DNA from: Peptococcus niger
Lineage (GTDB): Bacteria > Bacillota > Peptococcia > Peptococcales > Peptococcaceae
Length of the DNA stretch: 64,000 nt
Assembly (NCBI RefSeq): GCF_900101835.1
Contig: NZ_FNAF01000002.1
Location: forward strand, 62,001 to 126,000
Reading direction: 5' to 3'
Part shown: positions 8,281 through 15,454 of the stretch, piece after piece
How the letters are laid out: each line of letters opens with the position of its first letter
Numbering within the stretch: position 1 is the first letter of the stretch
The notes under the pieces: generated by a model
Seen by the model: the letters and a program-made list of their open reading frames with translations, nothing else
What the model was told of the DNA's origin: nothing
The model's database searches: none
Translations under genes and position numbers: made by a program

Positions 8281-9510
8281 ATGAACAGACGTGTAGTCAT
8301 TAGCGGCGTGGGCACTGTCAACGGCATCGGGCAAGACGCCCCTGCCACCTGGGCAGCGGTGGCAGCGGGCCGCCACGGGATTGGGCCCATTACCCATTAT
8401 GCGACCGAAGGCCGGCGGGTGACCCTGGCCGCTGAGGTCAAGGGCTACTGCCCCGAAGATTATTTTGCCGCCAAAGAGGCCCGGCACTTGGACCCTTATA
8501 TTCAATTTGCCCTCATTGCGGCGCGCGAGGCCTTGGCGGATGCCGGCGATTTACAGGTTGACCCTTACCGCTTGGGCACGGTTGTGGCATCCGGTATCGG
8601 CGGTTTGTCGACCATTGAGGGAGAGGACCGGCGGGTGTCCGCGGACAATAAATTTGACCGGGTGACCCCTTATTTTATTCCTATGGTGATTTCCAATATG
8701 GGCGCGGCCCAGGTGGCCATGACCGCCAAGGCCAAGGGCCCCTCCATGTCCGTGGCCTCAGCCTGCGCCTCTTCGACAACGGCCGTCGGCCAGGCCTTCC
8801 GCATGATTCGTGATGGCTACCAGGATGCCATCCTGGCCGGAGGTTGCGAAGCCAGCATTACACCCCTGGCCATCGGTGGTTTTACTGCCATGCGGGCCTT
8901 GCACATGGGCAGGGACCCGGATCGGGCGTCCATCCCCTTTGATCGGGACCGGTCCGGTTTCGTTATGGGTGAAGGCGCGGCCATATTGGTCTTGGAAGAA
9001 GCCGACCGGGCCGTGGCGCGCGGTGGTCATATTTACGCGGAAATCATCGGCTACGGTGAAACCTGTGACGCCCATCATATCACCGCACCGGCAGAAGACG
9101 GCCAGGCGGCTGCGGCGGCCATCCGGCAGGCCTTGGCAGAAGGGAGGCTGGCGCCGGGGGACCTTGATTACATCAATGCCCACGGCACGTCGACGCCCTT
9201 GAATGATAAAATAGAGAGTCAGGTCTTTAGGAGCGTTTTCGGCCAAGACCTGCCCCGGGTCAGCTCCACCAAGGCACTGACCGGCCACCTCCTGGGGGCG
9301 GTGGGGGCCCTGGAGGCCTTGATTTGTGCTCAAGCCCTGGCCTACAATGCCATGCCGGGGCAATTCGGTACCCTGCACCAAGATCCGGCATGCGCCCTTC
9401 CCTTGGCCAAGGGTGGCGAAGCGGTTGCCACGGCCCTTACCAATACCCTGGGCTTCGGTGGTCACAACGCCTGCCTCTTGCTGAAAAGATGGGAGGGACC
9501 CCATGCTTGA
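8281..9510 (+). CDS. fabF: 3-oxoacyl-ACP synthase II
   Basis: Elongating condensing enzyme for acyl-ACP chains. The 409-residue protein has the full Cys-His-His set: Cys162 (SACASSTTAVG), His301 (NAHGTSTPLND) and His336 (TGHLLGAVGA), with Lys331 before it. Start ATG at 8281 follows TAGGAGGATTT. The 3' end overlaps fabZ by eight bases. Confidence 0.96.
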   Translation: MNRRVVISGVGTVNGIGQDAPATWAAVAAGRHGIGPITHYATEGRRVTLAAEVKGYCPEDYFAAKEARHLDPYIQFALIAAREALADAGDLQVDPYRLGTVVASGIGGLSTIEGEDRRVSADNKFDRVTPYFIPMVISNMGAAQVAMTAKAKGPSMSVASACASSTTAVGQAFRMIRDGYQDAILAGGCEASITPLAIGGFTAMRALHMGRDPDRASIPFDRDRSGFVMGEGAAILVLEEADRAVARGGHIYAEIIGYGETCDAHHITAPAEDGQAAAAAIRQALAEGRLAPGDLDYINAHGTSTPLNDKIESQVFRSVFGQDLPRVSSTKALTGHLLGAVGALEALICAQALAYNAMPGQFGTLHQDPACALPLAKGGEAVATALTNTLGFGGHNACLLLKRWEGPHA

Positions 9511-9943
9511 CTTTGACGAGATCCAGCAGATCCTCCCCCACCGCTTTCCCTTTTTGCTCCTGGACCGGGCCATTGACATCACTCCTGGCGTTTCCGCCAC
9601 CGCTGTGCGAGCCGTCAGCGGCAATGAATGGTTTTTTCAAGGCCATTTTCCCGGCTATGCCGTGATGCCCGGCGTCCTCATCCTTGAGGCCATGGCGCAG
9701 ACCGGGGCCTTGGCTCTTTTACAAGGCGATGATGCCGGTGCGGTGGCCCTCTTGGCGGGAATCAACAAGGCCCGGTTTCACCGGCCGGTGCGGCCGGGTG
9801 ACCTCCTCACCTTTACGGTTCGCCTGACCAAACGGCGCGGCGCCATCGGTATCGGTGAAGCCACCGCCGTCAATGCCCGTGACGAAAAAGTTGCGAGTTG
9901 TGAACTGCTCTTTGCCCTGGATAAGAGCCATGCCCAAGCATAA
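9503..9943 (+). CDS. fabZ: 3-hydroxyacyl-ACP dehydratase
   Basis: Removes water from 3-hydroxyacyl-ACP. The 146-residue hot-dog-fold protein has LPHRFPFLLLDR near the N-terminus and the catalytic His48 (FQGHFPGY) and Glu62 (VLILEAMAQ). It is the last gene of the fatty acid operon and is followed within four bases by a strong hairpin. No acyl carrier protein gene is seen between or after the fab genes, so acpP must be elsewhere, possibly to the left. Confidence 0.96.
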   Translation: MLDFDEIQQILPHRFPFLLLDRAIDITPGVSATAVRAVSGNEWFFQGHFPGYAVMPGVLILEAMAQTGALALLQGDDAGAVALLAGINKARFHRPVRPGDLLTFTVRLTKRRGAIGIGEATAVNARDEKVASCELLFALDKSHAQA

Positions 9944-9946
9944 AAT

Positions 9947-9990
9947 AAGCGCCCTAAGGTACGTTAGACGGCCTTAGGGCGCTTACTTTA
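9947..9990 (+). terminator. Terminator after the fatty acid operon
   Basis: Perfect 13-base stem (arms 9947-9959 and 9972-9984) with a 12-base loop. The run of T is weak on the plus strand (ACTTTA) and somewhat better on the minus strand (ATTTTA), so it may act in both directions between fabZ and the convergent mntP. Confidence 0.85.
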
Positions 9991-10053
9991 TGAGTCGGGT
10001 TTTAATTACAAATGGTCGTAGGGCTCTTGGCAGGACAAACCTGCCAGTGGGCC

Positions 10054-10596
10054 TTAAAAAAGCTGGGTCAAGGCGACAATTAAGAGCAGGGCGCCACCGA
10101 CCCATTCAGCCTTATTGCCTAAGTGGCGGCTGAGCGGGCGGGCCAAAAAAATGACCAGGCTTACCAGCACGGCGGTGGTGGCGCCGATAATAAGGACATA
10201 GGCCAAGGGGGTGCCGACGGCGCCGAAGGACACACCTACAAAAAAAGCGTCAATGGCAGTGGCCACAGCCTGGGTTGTCAAGAGCCAGAGGCTCAGTTGC
10301 TGGAGGACACAGGCGCCGTCACCTTGCCAGGCATTGCGCAGCATGTTCAGACCGATGACCGCCAAAATACCGGCCACAATATAGGACCCATAGGTGCCGA
10401 TGATATGGGCCAGCCCCATACCCGGCCCGTAGCCCAGGGTCGGCATCAGTGCCTGGAATGCACCAAAAAAAACCGGCATCAACCAAATGCGCCGGCTGCC
10501 TTCGCCCTTCAAGCCTAAAATATTGCACATTGTAACGGCACAGGCATCCATCGACAAGCCCACACCGATTAAAATCACCTCTAAAATACTCACCAT
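10054..10596 (-). CDS. mntP: Manganese efflux pump MntP
   Basis: A 180-residue membrane protein with six predicted hydrophobic segments in two repeats. Each repeat has the family's acidic motif: SMDACAVTMCN near residue 15 and AIDAFFVGVSF near residue 114. MntP exports Mn(II) from the cytoplasm. The start at 10596 has AAGGAGGT three bases upstream (10599-10607 on this strand). Homologues are often controlled by a yybP-ykoY manganese riboswitch; I looked for one upstream and could not recognise its conserved bases. Transcribed alone, convergent with the fatty acid operon. Confidence 0.9.
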   Translation of the reverse strand: MVSILEVILIGVGLSMDACAVTMCNILGLKGEGSRRIWLMPVFFGAFQALMPTLGYGPGMGLAHIIGTYGSYIVAGILAVIGLNMLRNAWQGDGACVLQQLSLWLLTTQAVATAIDAFFVGVSFGAVGTPLAYVLIIGATTAVLVSLVIFLARPLSRHLGNKAEWVGGALLLIVALTQLF

Positions 10597-11005
10597 AGAC
10601 CTCCTTCAATCCCCTCTTCACTGGGTCTTTTTATTTTATCATAAAGAAGGGCAAGAAAAGCATCCATCAAAGAAAATATTGTCTTGATATGCCGCGGTAA
10701 ATATCATAAACTCATGAACCTCGGCAGCATTTTGCTATGGGCGATAGGTGCTGAAGCCTGACCTAGGTCAGCGATAAAAGTGGTGACCGTCTGTGATGCT
10801 CAGGTGCAGAAAGCGCCTCTGTTGCCAGGCCTGCAGGGTACTCTCGCCGGTGATAGATTATATTGCCGGGCAATGGCCGCCAAATAAGTGAATACGGTTC
10901 AGGTCGATTGTCTGTTGGCAAGCGGCCTGAATTTTCGTATAATAGACCTAAGAGAACAGTTGGAGTACTGTCACCTGTCGGAAAATGAAACGGAGGTCCT
11001 TTATC
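10597..11005. other. Intergenic region between mntP and the Fic gene, with a 14-base palindrome
   Basis: About 400 bases between divergent genes. It holds a perfect 14-base palindrome, CTGACCTAGGTCAG at 10758-10771, with the hexamer GCGATA on either side (10741-10746 and 10771-10776), and a strong promoter for the Fic gene at the right end. No riboswitch, tRNA or intact gene was recognised in the remainder. Confidence 0.6.
10915..10943 (+). promoter_or_regulatory. Sigma-A type promoter of the Fic gene
   Basis: TTGGCA (10915-10920), 17-base spacer, perfect TATAAT (10938-10943). It lies about 60 bases before the start codon of the downstream gene. Confidence 0.85.
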
Positions 11006-11923
11006 ATGGCGTACATGTCAGTCAAGCAAGCTGCCGAAAAATGGCAGATCGATGAGGAGATGGTTACAGACTTTTGTCTGGACGGCTCCTTGGTGGGGGT
11101 GGTTAAAGAGGGGCGCACCTTCTTTATCCCAGAAGATGCCATCTGCCCGGTGATTCCGCCGAATTTACAAGCACGGCCGTCTTCGCCTGAATATGAAGAA
11201 CTGATTGGCCGCATTGATGAAAAGAACAATGCGCTGAAAGCCTGTTCCGAAAAGAGCCCGGAAAAAGTGGCGGAGATCGAAGAACAGTTTAAAATCACCT
11301 TTATCTATGAATGTGGCGCCATCAGCGGCAACCCGTTAAGCCGCGATGAGGTGGCCCAGGTTTTGGCCGGTAAGGTTGTGGCCGATAAGCCCCTGGTTGC
11401 CCATCTACAGGTGGTCGGTCTGGGTGATGCCTATGACCATATGAAAGATTTGGTCGCCAAACGCGTTCCCCTGTCTGAAAAAATTATTAAAGAACTGCAC
11501 GCCTTGGTCATGGTTGAAAAGCCGGCCGAACGTGGCAAATATCGCTTGGAATCCATCCATGTGCTGGGGGCCTACCACCAGCCGCCGGAAGCCGATCGCG
11601 TGCCGGCTAAGATGGCGAAACAGCTGGGCAAGTTTATCAATCCGCAGCTGCATGCGGTGGAAAGCGCCGTACTTTTCCTTATGAAATTTGACGGCATTCG
11701 TCCCTTTATGGATGCCAATGGCCGTGTTGGTCGCCTGCTCTTAAACTTCATGCTCTTGCAGCAAGGTTACCCGGCCGTCAGCATTTCCCCGGACGATCGC
11801 GATGCCTTTTATGAAGCGATTGATACCTACTACCGGGATCAAACCTCCGCACCGATGGTGGCGCTGATTGCCCAATACATGGAAGAACGCCTGGACGACT
11901 ATATGGCAGCTTGCAAGGCCTAA
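11006..11923 (+). CDS. Fic-fold protein with N-terminal HTH domain and degenerate active site
   Basis: A 305-residue protein. Residues 1-45 look like a MerR/excisionase-type DNA-binding domain (MSVKQAAEKWQIDEEMV followed by a wing ending FFIPEDA). The rest is a Fic domain. The Fic motif, normally HPFxDGNGRxxR, reads RPFMDANGRVGR: the catalytic histidine is arginine (CGT) and a glycine is alanine. The inhibitory helix, normally SxxIEGN, reads CGAISGN, so the serine and glutamate are also changed. Fic enzymes transfer AMP or similar groups to proteins; this one is probably catalytically dead or does something else, perhaps DNA or protein binding. Start ATG at 11006 has GGAGGT at 10992-10997. 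Monocistronic with its own promoter and terminator. Confidence 0.85.
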   Translation: MAYMSVKQAAEKWQIDEEMVTDFCLDGSLVGVVKEGRTFFIPEDAICPVIPPNLQARPSSPEYEELIGRIDEKNNALKACSEKSPEKVAEIEEQFKITFIYECGAISGNPLSRDEVAQVLAGKVVADKPLVAHLQVVGLGDAYDHMKDLVAKRVPLSEKIIKELHALVMVEKPAERGKYRLESIHVLGAYHQPPEADRVPAKMAKQLGKFINPQLHAVESAVLFLMKFDGIRPFMDANGRVGRLLLNFMLLQQGYPAVSISPDDRDAFYEAIDTYYRDQTSAPMVALIAQYMEERLDDYMAACKA

Positions 11924-11938
11924 GAAAGGGCCTATCCG

Positions 11939-11966
11939 CCCCCCGATGATCATCGGGGGGCTTTTT
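11939..11966 (+). terminator. Terminator after the Fic gene
   Basis: Perfect palindrome of six C, GATGATCATC and six G (11939-11960) followed by CTTTTT. A classic intrinsic terminator. Confidence 0.93.
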
Positions 11967-11994
11967 GCATGCCGGCAGGTAGGGAGGCAATAGG

Positions 11995-12010
11995 TTAGAA
12001 AAACTTCTAA
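11995..12010. promoter_or_regulatory. Upstream operator of the sdpR-sdpI unit
   Basis: Inverted repeat TTAGAA-N4-TTCTAA just upstream of the -35 box. It shares the TTAGA/TCTAA half-sites with the longer repeat at 12047-12070 and is probably a second binding site for the SdpR-like repressor. Confidence 0.7.
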
Positions 12011-12017
12011 ATAGTTA

Positions 12018-12046
12018 TTGACGTGGGCAGCAAAATGGGGTATTCT
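12018..12046 (+). promoter_or_regulatory. Promoter of sdpR-sdpI
   Basis: TTGACG (12018-12023), 17-base spacer, TATTCT (12041-12046). It is flanked on both sides by the TTAGA/TCTAA inverted repeats, the arrangement expected for autorepression. Confidence 0.85.
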
Positions 12047-12070
12047 CTATTTAGAAAAAAATCTAAATAG
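12047..12070. promoter_or_regulatory. Downstream operator of the sdpR-sdpI unit
   Basis: Perfect inverted repeat CTATTTAGA-N6-TCTAAATAG directly after the -10 box, covering the expected transcription start. Its position would block transcription when bound. Confidence 0.82.
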
Positions 12071-12085
12071 AGGGAGGCTCTTGCC

Positions 12086-12355
12086 ATGGGCATGGATAAA
12101 ACTTTTAAGGCCTTGGCCGATGAGCAGCGCCGGGAAATGTTGCAGCTCTTGCGGGCCGGCCCGATGACGGCCGGTGATATTGGAGCGCAATTTCAGCTCA
12201 CTGGGGCGACTGTGTCCTACCACTTGTCTGTTTTAAAGGCGGCCGACCTGGTGCGGGTAAGAAAAGAGGGCACTTATATGATTTATGAACTGAACACCTC
12301 GGTATTTGAAGATGTCTTAGCGTTTATCGTATCGGTTAAAGGAGGGGCCTTATGA
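12086..12355 (+). CDS. sdpR: ArsR-family autorepressor, SdpR-like
   Basis: An 89-residue winged-helix protein. It opens MDKTFKALADEQRREMLQLL, as in SdpR/ArsR proteins, and has the recognition helix region TGATVSYHLSVLKAADLV. It lacks the metal-binding cysteines of metal sensors. In Bacillus SdpR represses its own operon until SdpI sequesters it at the membrane when the toxin SdpC is present; the same logic is inferred here from the overlap with an sdpI-type gene and the operators around the promoter. Start ATG at 12086 has AGGGAGG (12071-12077); an ATG two codons later is also possible. Confidence 0.86.
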   Translation: MGMDKTFKALADEQRREMLQLLRAGPMTAGDIGAQFQLTGATVSYHLSVLKAADLVRVRKEGTYMIYELNTSVFEDVLAFIVSVKGGAL

Positions 12356-12978
12356 ACAAACGATTGTATTTCATCGGACTGGTCTTGATCGGGTTGAGCC
12401 TGGCCTACGGCTTATATTATTATGACCAGTTGCCGGAGCAGATGGCGGTGCATTTTTCTTTTGACAATACGCCGGACCGTTTTCAGGGAAAATTATCAAC
12501 GGTATGGGGGCTGCCGCTATTTTTTGCAGCCCTCCAGACCCTGGTCTTTTTTTCGGCCCAGCGGAGTGACGAGGTCCATCCGATGATGCGGGCCCTTTCT
12601 TTGTTAGCGGTGCCGGTCATCGGCTTGGCGGTGACCATTATGATGGTGCAGTTTAACCTGGGGACGGCGCTTTCCGTCCGGCGCTGGGTCTTGCTGCTTA
12701 TTGGCGTCCTGTTTATCGCCGTAGGGAATTATTTGCCGAAAACGCCGGTCAATGCTTTTTACGGCTATCGCCTTCCCTGGACGGGTCGGTCGCCGGAAGT
12801 GTGGGCAAAGACACAGCGGCTTGGCGGGTATTTAATAAGTGCTGCCGGTCTGGTGGCTGTTATTGCCGGTATGACAGATACAGCTGTGGCGGCCGGCTTG
12901 GCCCTTGTGATGGTCATCCTGGCGGGGGTTTTGCCCATCGGCTATGCCTACCGCTTGGATCGCCGCAGCCGTCAATAA
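12352..12978 (+). CDS. sdpI: SdpI-family immunity/signalling membrane protein
   Basis: A 208-residue membrane protein with about six hydrophobic segments. Residues 20-50 match the DUF1648 region (LPEQMAVHFSFDNTPDRF, the usual LPxxVPxHFxxxGxPD pattern) and the later PKTPVNAFYGYRLPWTGRS matches the SdpI signature. SdpI gives immunity to the SdpC killing protein and traps SdpR. No sdpC or sdpAB gene is present nearby, so the pair is an orphan. It overlaps sdpR by four bases. Confidence 0.87.
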   Translation: MNKRLYFIGLVLIGLSLAYGLYYYDQLPEQMAVHFSFDNTPDRFQGKLSTVWGLPLFFAALQTLVFFSAQRSDEVHPMMRALSLLAVPVIGLAVTIMMVQFNLGTALSVRRWVLLLIGVLFIAVGNYLPKTPVNAFYGYRLPWTGRSPEVWAKTQRLGGYLISAAGLVAVIAGMTDTAVAAGLALVMVILAGVLPIGYAYRLDRRSRQ

Positions 12979-13044
12979 GGTAAAAGAGCTTATCCCACTG
13001 ATGTTTTTGTCGCTGTCTGGGGGCGCTAACAATTCAAGAAAAAT

Positions 13045-13084
13045 AAAGAATCGACCGTCACAGATAAATGGCGGTCGATTCTTT
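13045..13084. terminator. Terminator between sdpI and the convergent peroxidase gene
   Basis: Thirteen-base stem (arms 13045-13057 and 13072-13084, core GAATCGACCG/CGGTCGATTC) ending in TTCTTTAT on the plus strand and TTCTTTATTTTTC on the minus strand. Likely bidirectional. Confidence 0.83.
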
Positions 13085-13125
13085 ATAAGCTAAGTTTTGT
13101 AATGGCCTAAGCGGCCTGACTTGGT

Positions 13126-13662
13126 TTACAGGAGTTCCTGGATTTTTTTCACAAAGCGCTTCGGTTCGATGTTCGGTTCATAGCGCGCAACGACCTTGCC
13201 CTCTTTATCCACTAAGAACTTGGTGAAGTTCCATTTGATATTGTTGCCACGGTAGACATCGGTCACTTCTTCAAGCTTGGCCAAAAAAGCGGCGGTGCCG
13301 GCATCGGCAATGCCTTGTGGCTGAGCGTCTTTTAAGAAGGTGTAGAGGGGGTCCTCATTTTCGCCGTTGACGTCAATTTTACCGAAGGTGGTGAATTCGG
13401 TGCCAAATTTAATCTTACAGAAATTGGCAATCTCTTCGTTGCTGCCGGGGGCTTGGTTCAAGAATTGGTTGCAGGGGAAGTCAAGAATTTCAAAAGGTTG
13501 ATCTTTGAATTCTTTGTACAGCTCTTCCAAGCCTTCATATTGAGGGGTAAAGCCGCATTCCGTAGCGGTGTTGACGATGAGCAGGACCTTGCCCTTATAA
13601 TCGCTTAAAGCAACGTCATTTCCTTGGGTATCTTTTACGGTGAAGTCGTAAATTGAAGCCAT
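13126..13662 (-). CDS. Glutathione peroxidase family protein (cysteine, thioredoxin-type)
   Basis: Reduces hydrogen peroxide and organic peroxides, probably with thioredoxin as donor since clostridia rarely make glutathione. The 178-residue protein has the peroxidatic Cys36 (NTATECGFTPQY) in place of selenocysteine, Gln66 in DFPCNQF, Trp144-Asn145 in KWNFTKF and a candidate resolving Cys82 (NFCKIKFG). I chose the start at 13662 (MASIYDF) because it fits the family; two earlier in-frame starts have poorer spacing to AAAGGA. Single gene, convergent with sdpI. Confidence 0.91.
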   Translation of the reverse strand: MASIYDFTVKDTQGNDVALSDYKGKVLLIVNTATECGFTPQYEGLEELYKEFKDQPFEILDFPCNQFLNQAPGSNEEIANFCKIKFGTEFTTFGKIDVNGENEDPLYTFLKDAQPQGIADAGTAAFLAKLEEVTDVYRGNNIKWNFTKFLVDKEGKVVARYEPNIEPKRFVKKIQELL

Positions 13663-13788
13663 TACAGTCATCCTTTCATCCTTAAATAGCTGTTGGTTGA
13701 GCGGTGCAGGACCGCTATTGATTTTATACCCGGAAAGGTCCGCCATGACACAGGAAATTCAAGGGTCCTCTTCAAGGCTCGTCTTAAT

Positions 13789-13810
13789 CCGGCATTTGCC
13801 GGCATTTTTT
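13789..13810 (+). terminator. Terminator-like hairpin at the end of trmB, plus-strand orientation
   Basis: CCGGCA-TT-TGCCGG (13789-13802) followed by CATTTTTT on the plus strand. The neighbouring genes are on the minus strand, where the trailing bases are not T-rich, so its role is unclear; it could stop antisense transcription into trmB. Confidence 0.45.
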
Positions 13811-14462
13811 ATCGTTCTTCCGGTGGACGGGCAATGATCTGGCCGATGGGGATGTCTTGCCGGTGGTAGCGGCGCTCGTATTCGGTGGCAATGTTGTCTG
13901 CCGGCAGGTCAGCGTAGATATCCCGGTTGGCGCTTCCAATCTGCCAGCCGTTTCCAGCAAATGTCTGTAAAGAATAGGCGTAAAAATCGTCGTGGTCTGT
14001 TTTGAAAAGGACATCCCCATCTGCTTGCAAGAGGGTCCGGTAGATGGCGAGAAAGCCGGGGGCGGTCAGCCGCCGCTTGGCATGACGCTTTTTAGGCCAG
14101 GGGTCCGAAAAGTGCAGGTAAATCCGTTCTACGGAATGAGCCGGCAGGATGCGTAGGAGCTCGGAGGCATCGCAGGCCATAAAGCGAACGTTGTCCGGCC
14201 AATCGGCGCGATGGCTGTAGCGCTCCAAGGCTTCGCGGATGATCTCCGGCACAATGTCCAGCGCCAGCCAATTTTTATCTGGACAGGTTTGCCCGGCTGC
14301 GTAAATAAACCGGCCCCGTCCGCAGCCGACTTCTATGCGCAAGGGACGGTTTGCACCGAAACAATTTTGCCAAAAAGCAAGGGTCGGTTCGGCGCGGGTG
14401 ATGACGTAAGGGTTGGTGAGCAGCATATCGTGTGTGCCCGGGATGTGTCGGATTCTGGCCAT
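13809..14462 (-). CDS. trmB: tRNA (guanine-N7-)-methyltransferase
   Basis: Methylates G46 of tRNAs with S-adenosylmethionine. The 217-residue protein has the SAM-binding loop EVGCGRGRFI, the LHFSDPWPKKRHAKRR signature and a C-terminal TEYERR segment that are diagnostic of TrmB. Start at 14462 follows AAGGAGGAGCCC; an upstream extension to 14534 is not family-like. It is divergent from the small gene at 14629. Confidence 0.94.
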   Translation of the reverse strand: MARIRHIPGTHDMLLTNPYVITRAEPTLAFWQNCFGANRPLRIEVGCGRGRFIYAAGQTCPDKNWLALDIVPEIIREALERYSHRADWPDNVRFMACDASELLRILPAHSVERIYLHFSDPWPKKRHAKRRLTAPGFLAIYRTLLQADGDVLFKTDHDDFYAYSLQTFAGNGWQIGSANRDIYADLPADNIATEYERRYHRQDIPIGQIIARPPEER

Positions 14463-14528
14463 GGGCTCCTCCTTGGGATTAAGCTTGTGTCGGTGTGGAT
14501 AAATAAAGAGGATGCAGCCTGGTTTTTC

Positions 14529-14557
14529 TTGCAAGGCAGGGGCATCTTCGTTAAAAT
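14529..14557 (+). promoter_or_regulatory. Predicted promoter of the small gene at 14629
   Basis: TTGCAA (14529-14534), 17-base spacer, TAAAAT (14552-14557). The decamer TCGTTAAAAT is repeated 20 bases apart (14548-14557 and 14568-14577), which could be a regulator site. Confidence 0.55.
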
Positions 14558-14628
14558 AACAGTAGTATCGTTAAAATGACCGCGCAAAGAAAGCGGGTTC
14601 TTGTATCATAGCATAAGGAGGCGCTGAA

Positions 14629-14847
14629 TTGAAAGGTCACTTGGAACTCTTTGAAAATCGCTTAAAGGCGGCCGGCGCTAAACTGCCCTGTGGAGACCGG
14701 CTGGACATGGATGAGGTATTTGATGATTTCGCCGCGGCCCTGGGCACGGAGGCCTTGCCCTTCTATGATGTCCAGAGCGGGACTACGCTGGCGGATTATT
14801 ACCAGTCACACTTCATCCGGTTTGTGAAAAATGCAGTGAAAGCATAA
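14629..14847 (+). CDS. Small acidic protein of unknown function
   Basis: A 72-residue protein starting at TTG with AAGGAGG (14615-14621) seven bases upstream. I do not recognise the family. It is soluble, mildly acidic, has a single cysteine (PCGDRLD) and a segment YYQSHFIRFVKNAVKA likely to be helical. It stands alone between trmB (divergent) and the thioredoxin gene, which has its own promoter. The strong ribosome site and sensible composition support a real gene. Confidence 0.6.
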   Translation: MKGHLELFENRLKAAGAKLPCGDRLDMDEVFDDFAAALGTEALPFYDVQSGTTLADYYQSHFIRFVKNAVKA

Positions 14848-14852
14848 AAAAC

Positions 14853-14881
14853 TGGACAGCCGGCGAAGAGTTTGCTATACT
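14853..14881 (+). promoter_or_regulatory. Promoter of the thioredoxin-like gene
   Basis: TGGACA (14853-14858), 17-base spacer, TATACT (14876-14881), about 50 bases before the start codon at 14933. Confidence 0.75.
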
Positions 14882-14932
14882 GCTGAATAGATTAGTGCAC
14901 CGGGCGAGGGTGCCGGAATAGGAGTGAGAGTC

Positions 14933-15250
14933 ATGCAGAAATTGGATGCAAATTTATTTGAAGAAATCATTTATGACGATGGTGAACCCTGTTGCGTAAT
15001 ATTCTCCCGCAAAACGTGTCATGTGTGCCAGGCTATTAAACCGAAACTGGAAGAGCTGGAGGAAGATTACGAAGGCAAATTTGGTTTCTACACGGTGGAT
15101 GTTGAGGAACAAAAAGATTTATTCCAGCGGTTCTCTTTAAAAGGTGTTCCGCAGGTTCTTTTCTTTAACGATGGCGAATACGTCGGAAAAATGGCCGGCG
15201 AAAAAGACATTGAAGATTACGAAGAAAAGATTGAAGATATCCTCGGCTAA
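14933..15250 (+). CDS. Thioredoxin-like protein with CHVC active site
   Basis: A 105-residue thioredoxin-fold protein. The redox site is Cys29-His-Val-Cys32 instead of the usual CGPC, with an extra Cys20-Cys21 pair just before it, and the cis-proline is Pro74 (KGVPQVLFF). It likely acts as a disulfide reductant or peroxidase partner in the cytosol; the histidine next to the nucleophile, as in DsbA-type sites, would raise the redox potential (inference). Start ATG at 14933 follows AGGAG; an in-frame GTG at 14924 is less well placed. Confidence 0.86.
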   Translation: MQKLDANLFEEIIYDDGEPCCVIFSRKTCHVCQAIKPKLEELEEDYEGKFGFYTVDVEEQKDLFQRFSLKGVPQVLFFNDGEYVGKMAGEKDIEDYEEKIEDILG

Positions 15251-15263
15251 TGACCGTTTGACG

Positions 15264-15287
15264 GCCGCACATTCGTGCGGCTTTTTT
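15264..15287 (+). terminator. Terminator after the thioredoxin-like gene
   Basis: GCCGCAC-ATTC-GTGCGGC followed by six T. Confidence 0.93.
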
Positions 15288-15454
15288 AATGCCTTGATCT
15301 TGCGAGGCCAGGGAAGGGACAAGTCATGACAATTTCCCGGTCTCGGCCGGCTGGCGCAGCCGCAGGGTACATGCCGCCATTTATACCGATATTTACGGGT
15401 CCGCTCATGCGCCGGTGGCGCTTGACTTGGACACGTCGCGTGAGGGGGAAAAAG

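Noticed and set aside
10597-10984. Manganese riboswitch (yybP-ykoY) before mntP, and a degenerate gene on the minus strand
   Set aside because: The conserved loop bases of the riboswitch are not recognisable. The minus-strand reading near 10780-10920 is interrupted by stops and matches no protein I know.
15288-15454. Possible cysteine T-box before cysE-cysS
   Set aside because: Some Firmicutes have one here, but I found neither the TGGNACCGCG-type motif nor a terminator hairpin; the stretch has an in-frame extension of cysE only by chance.
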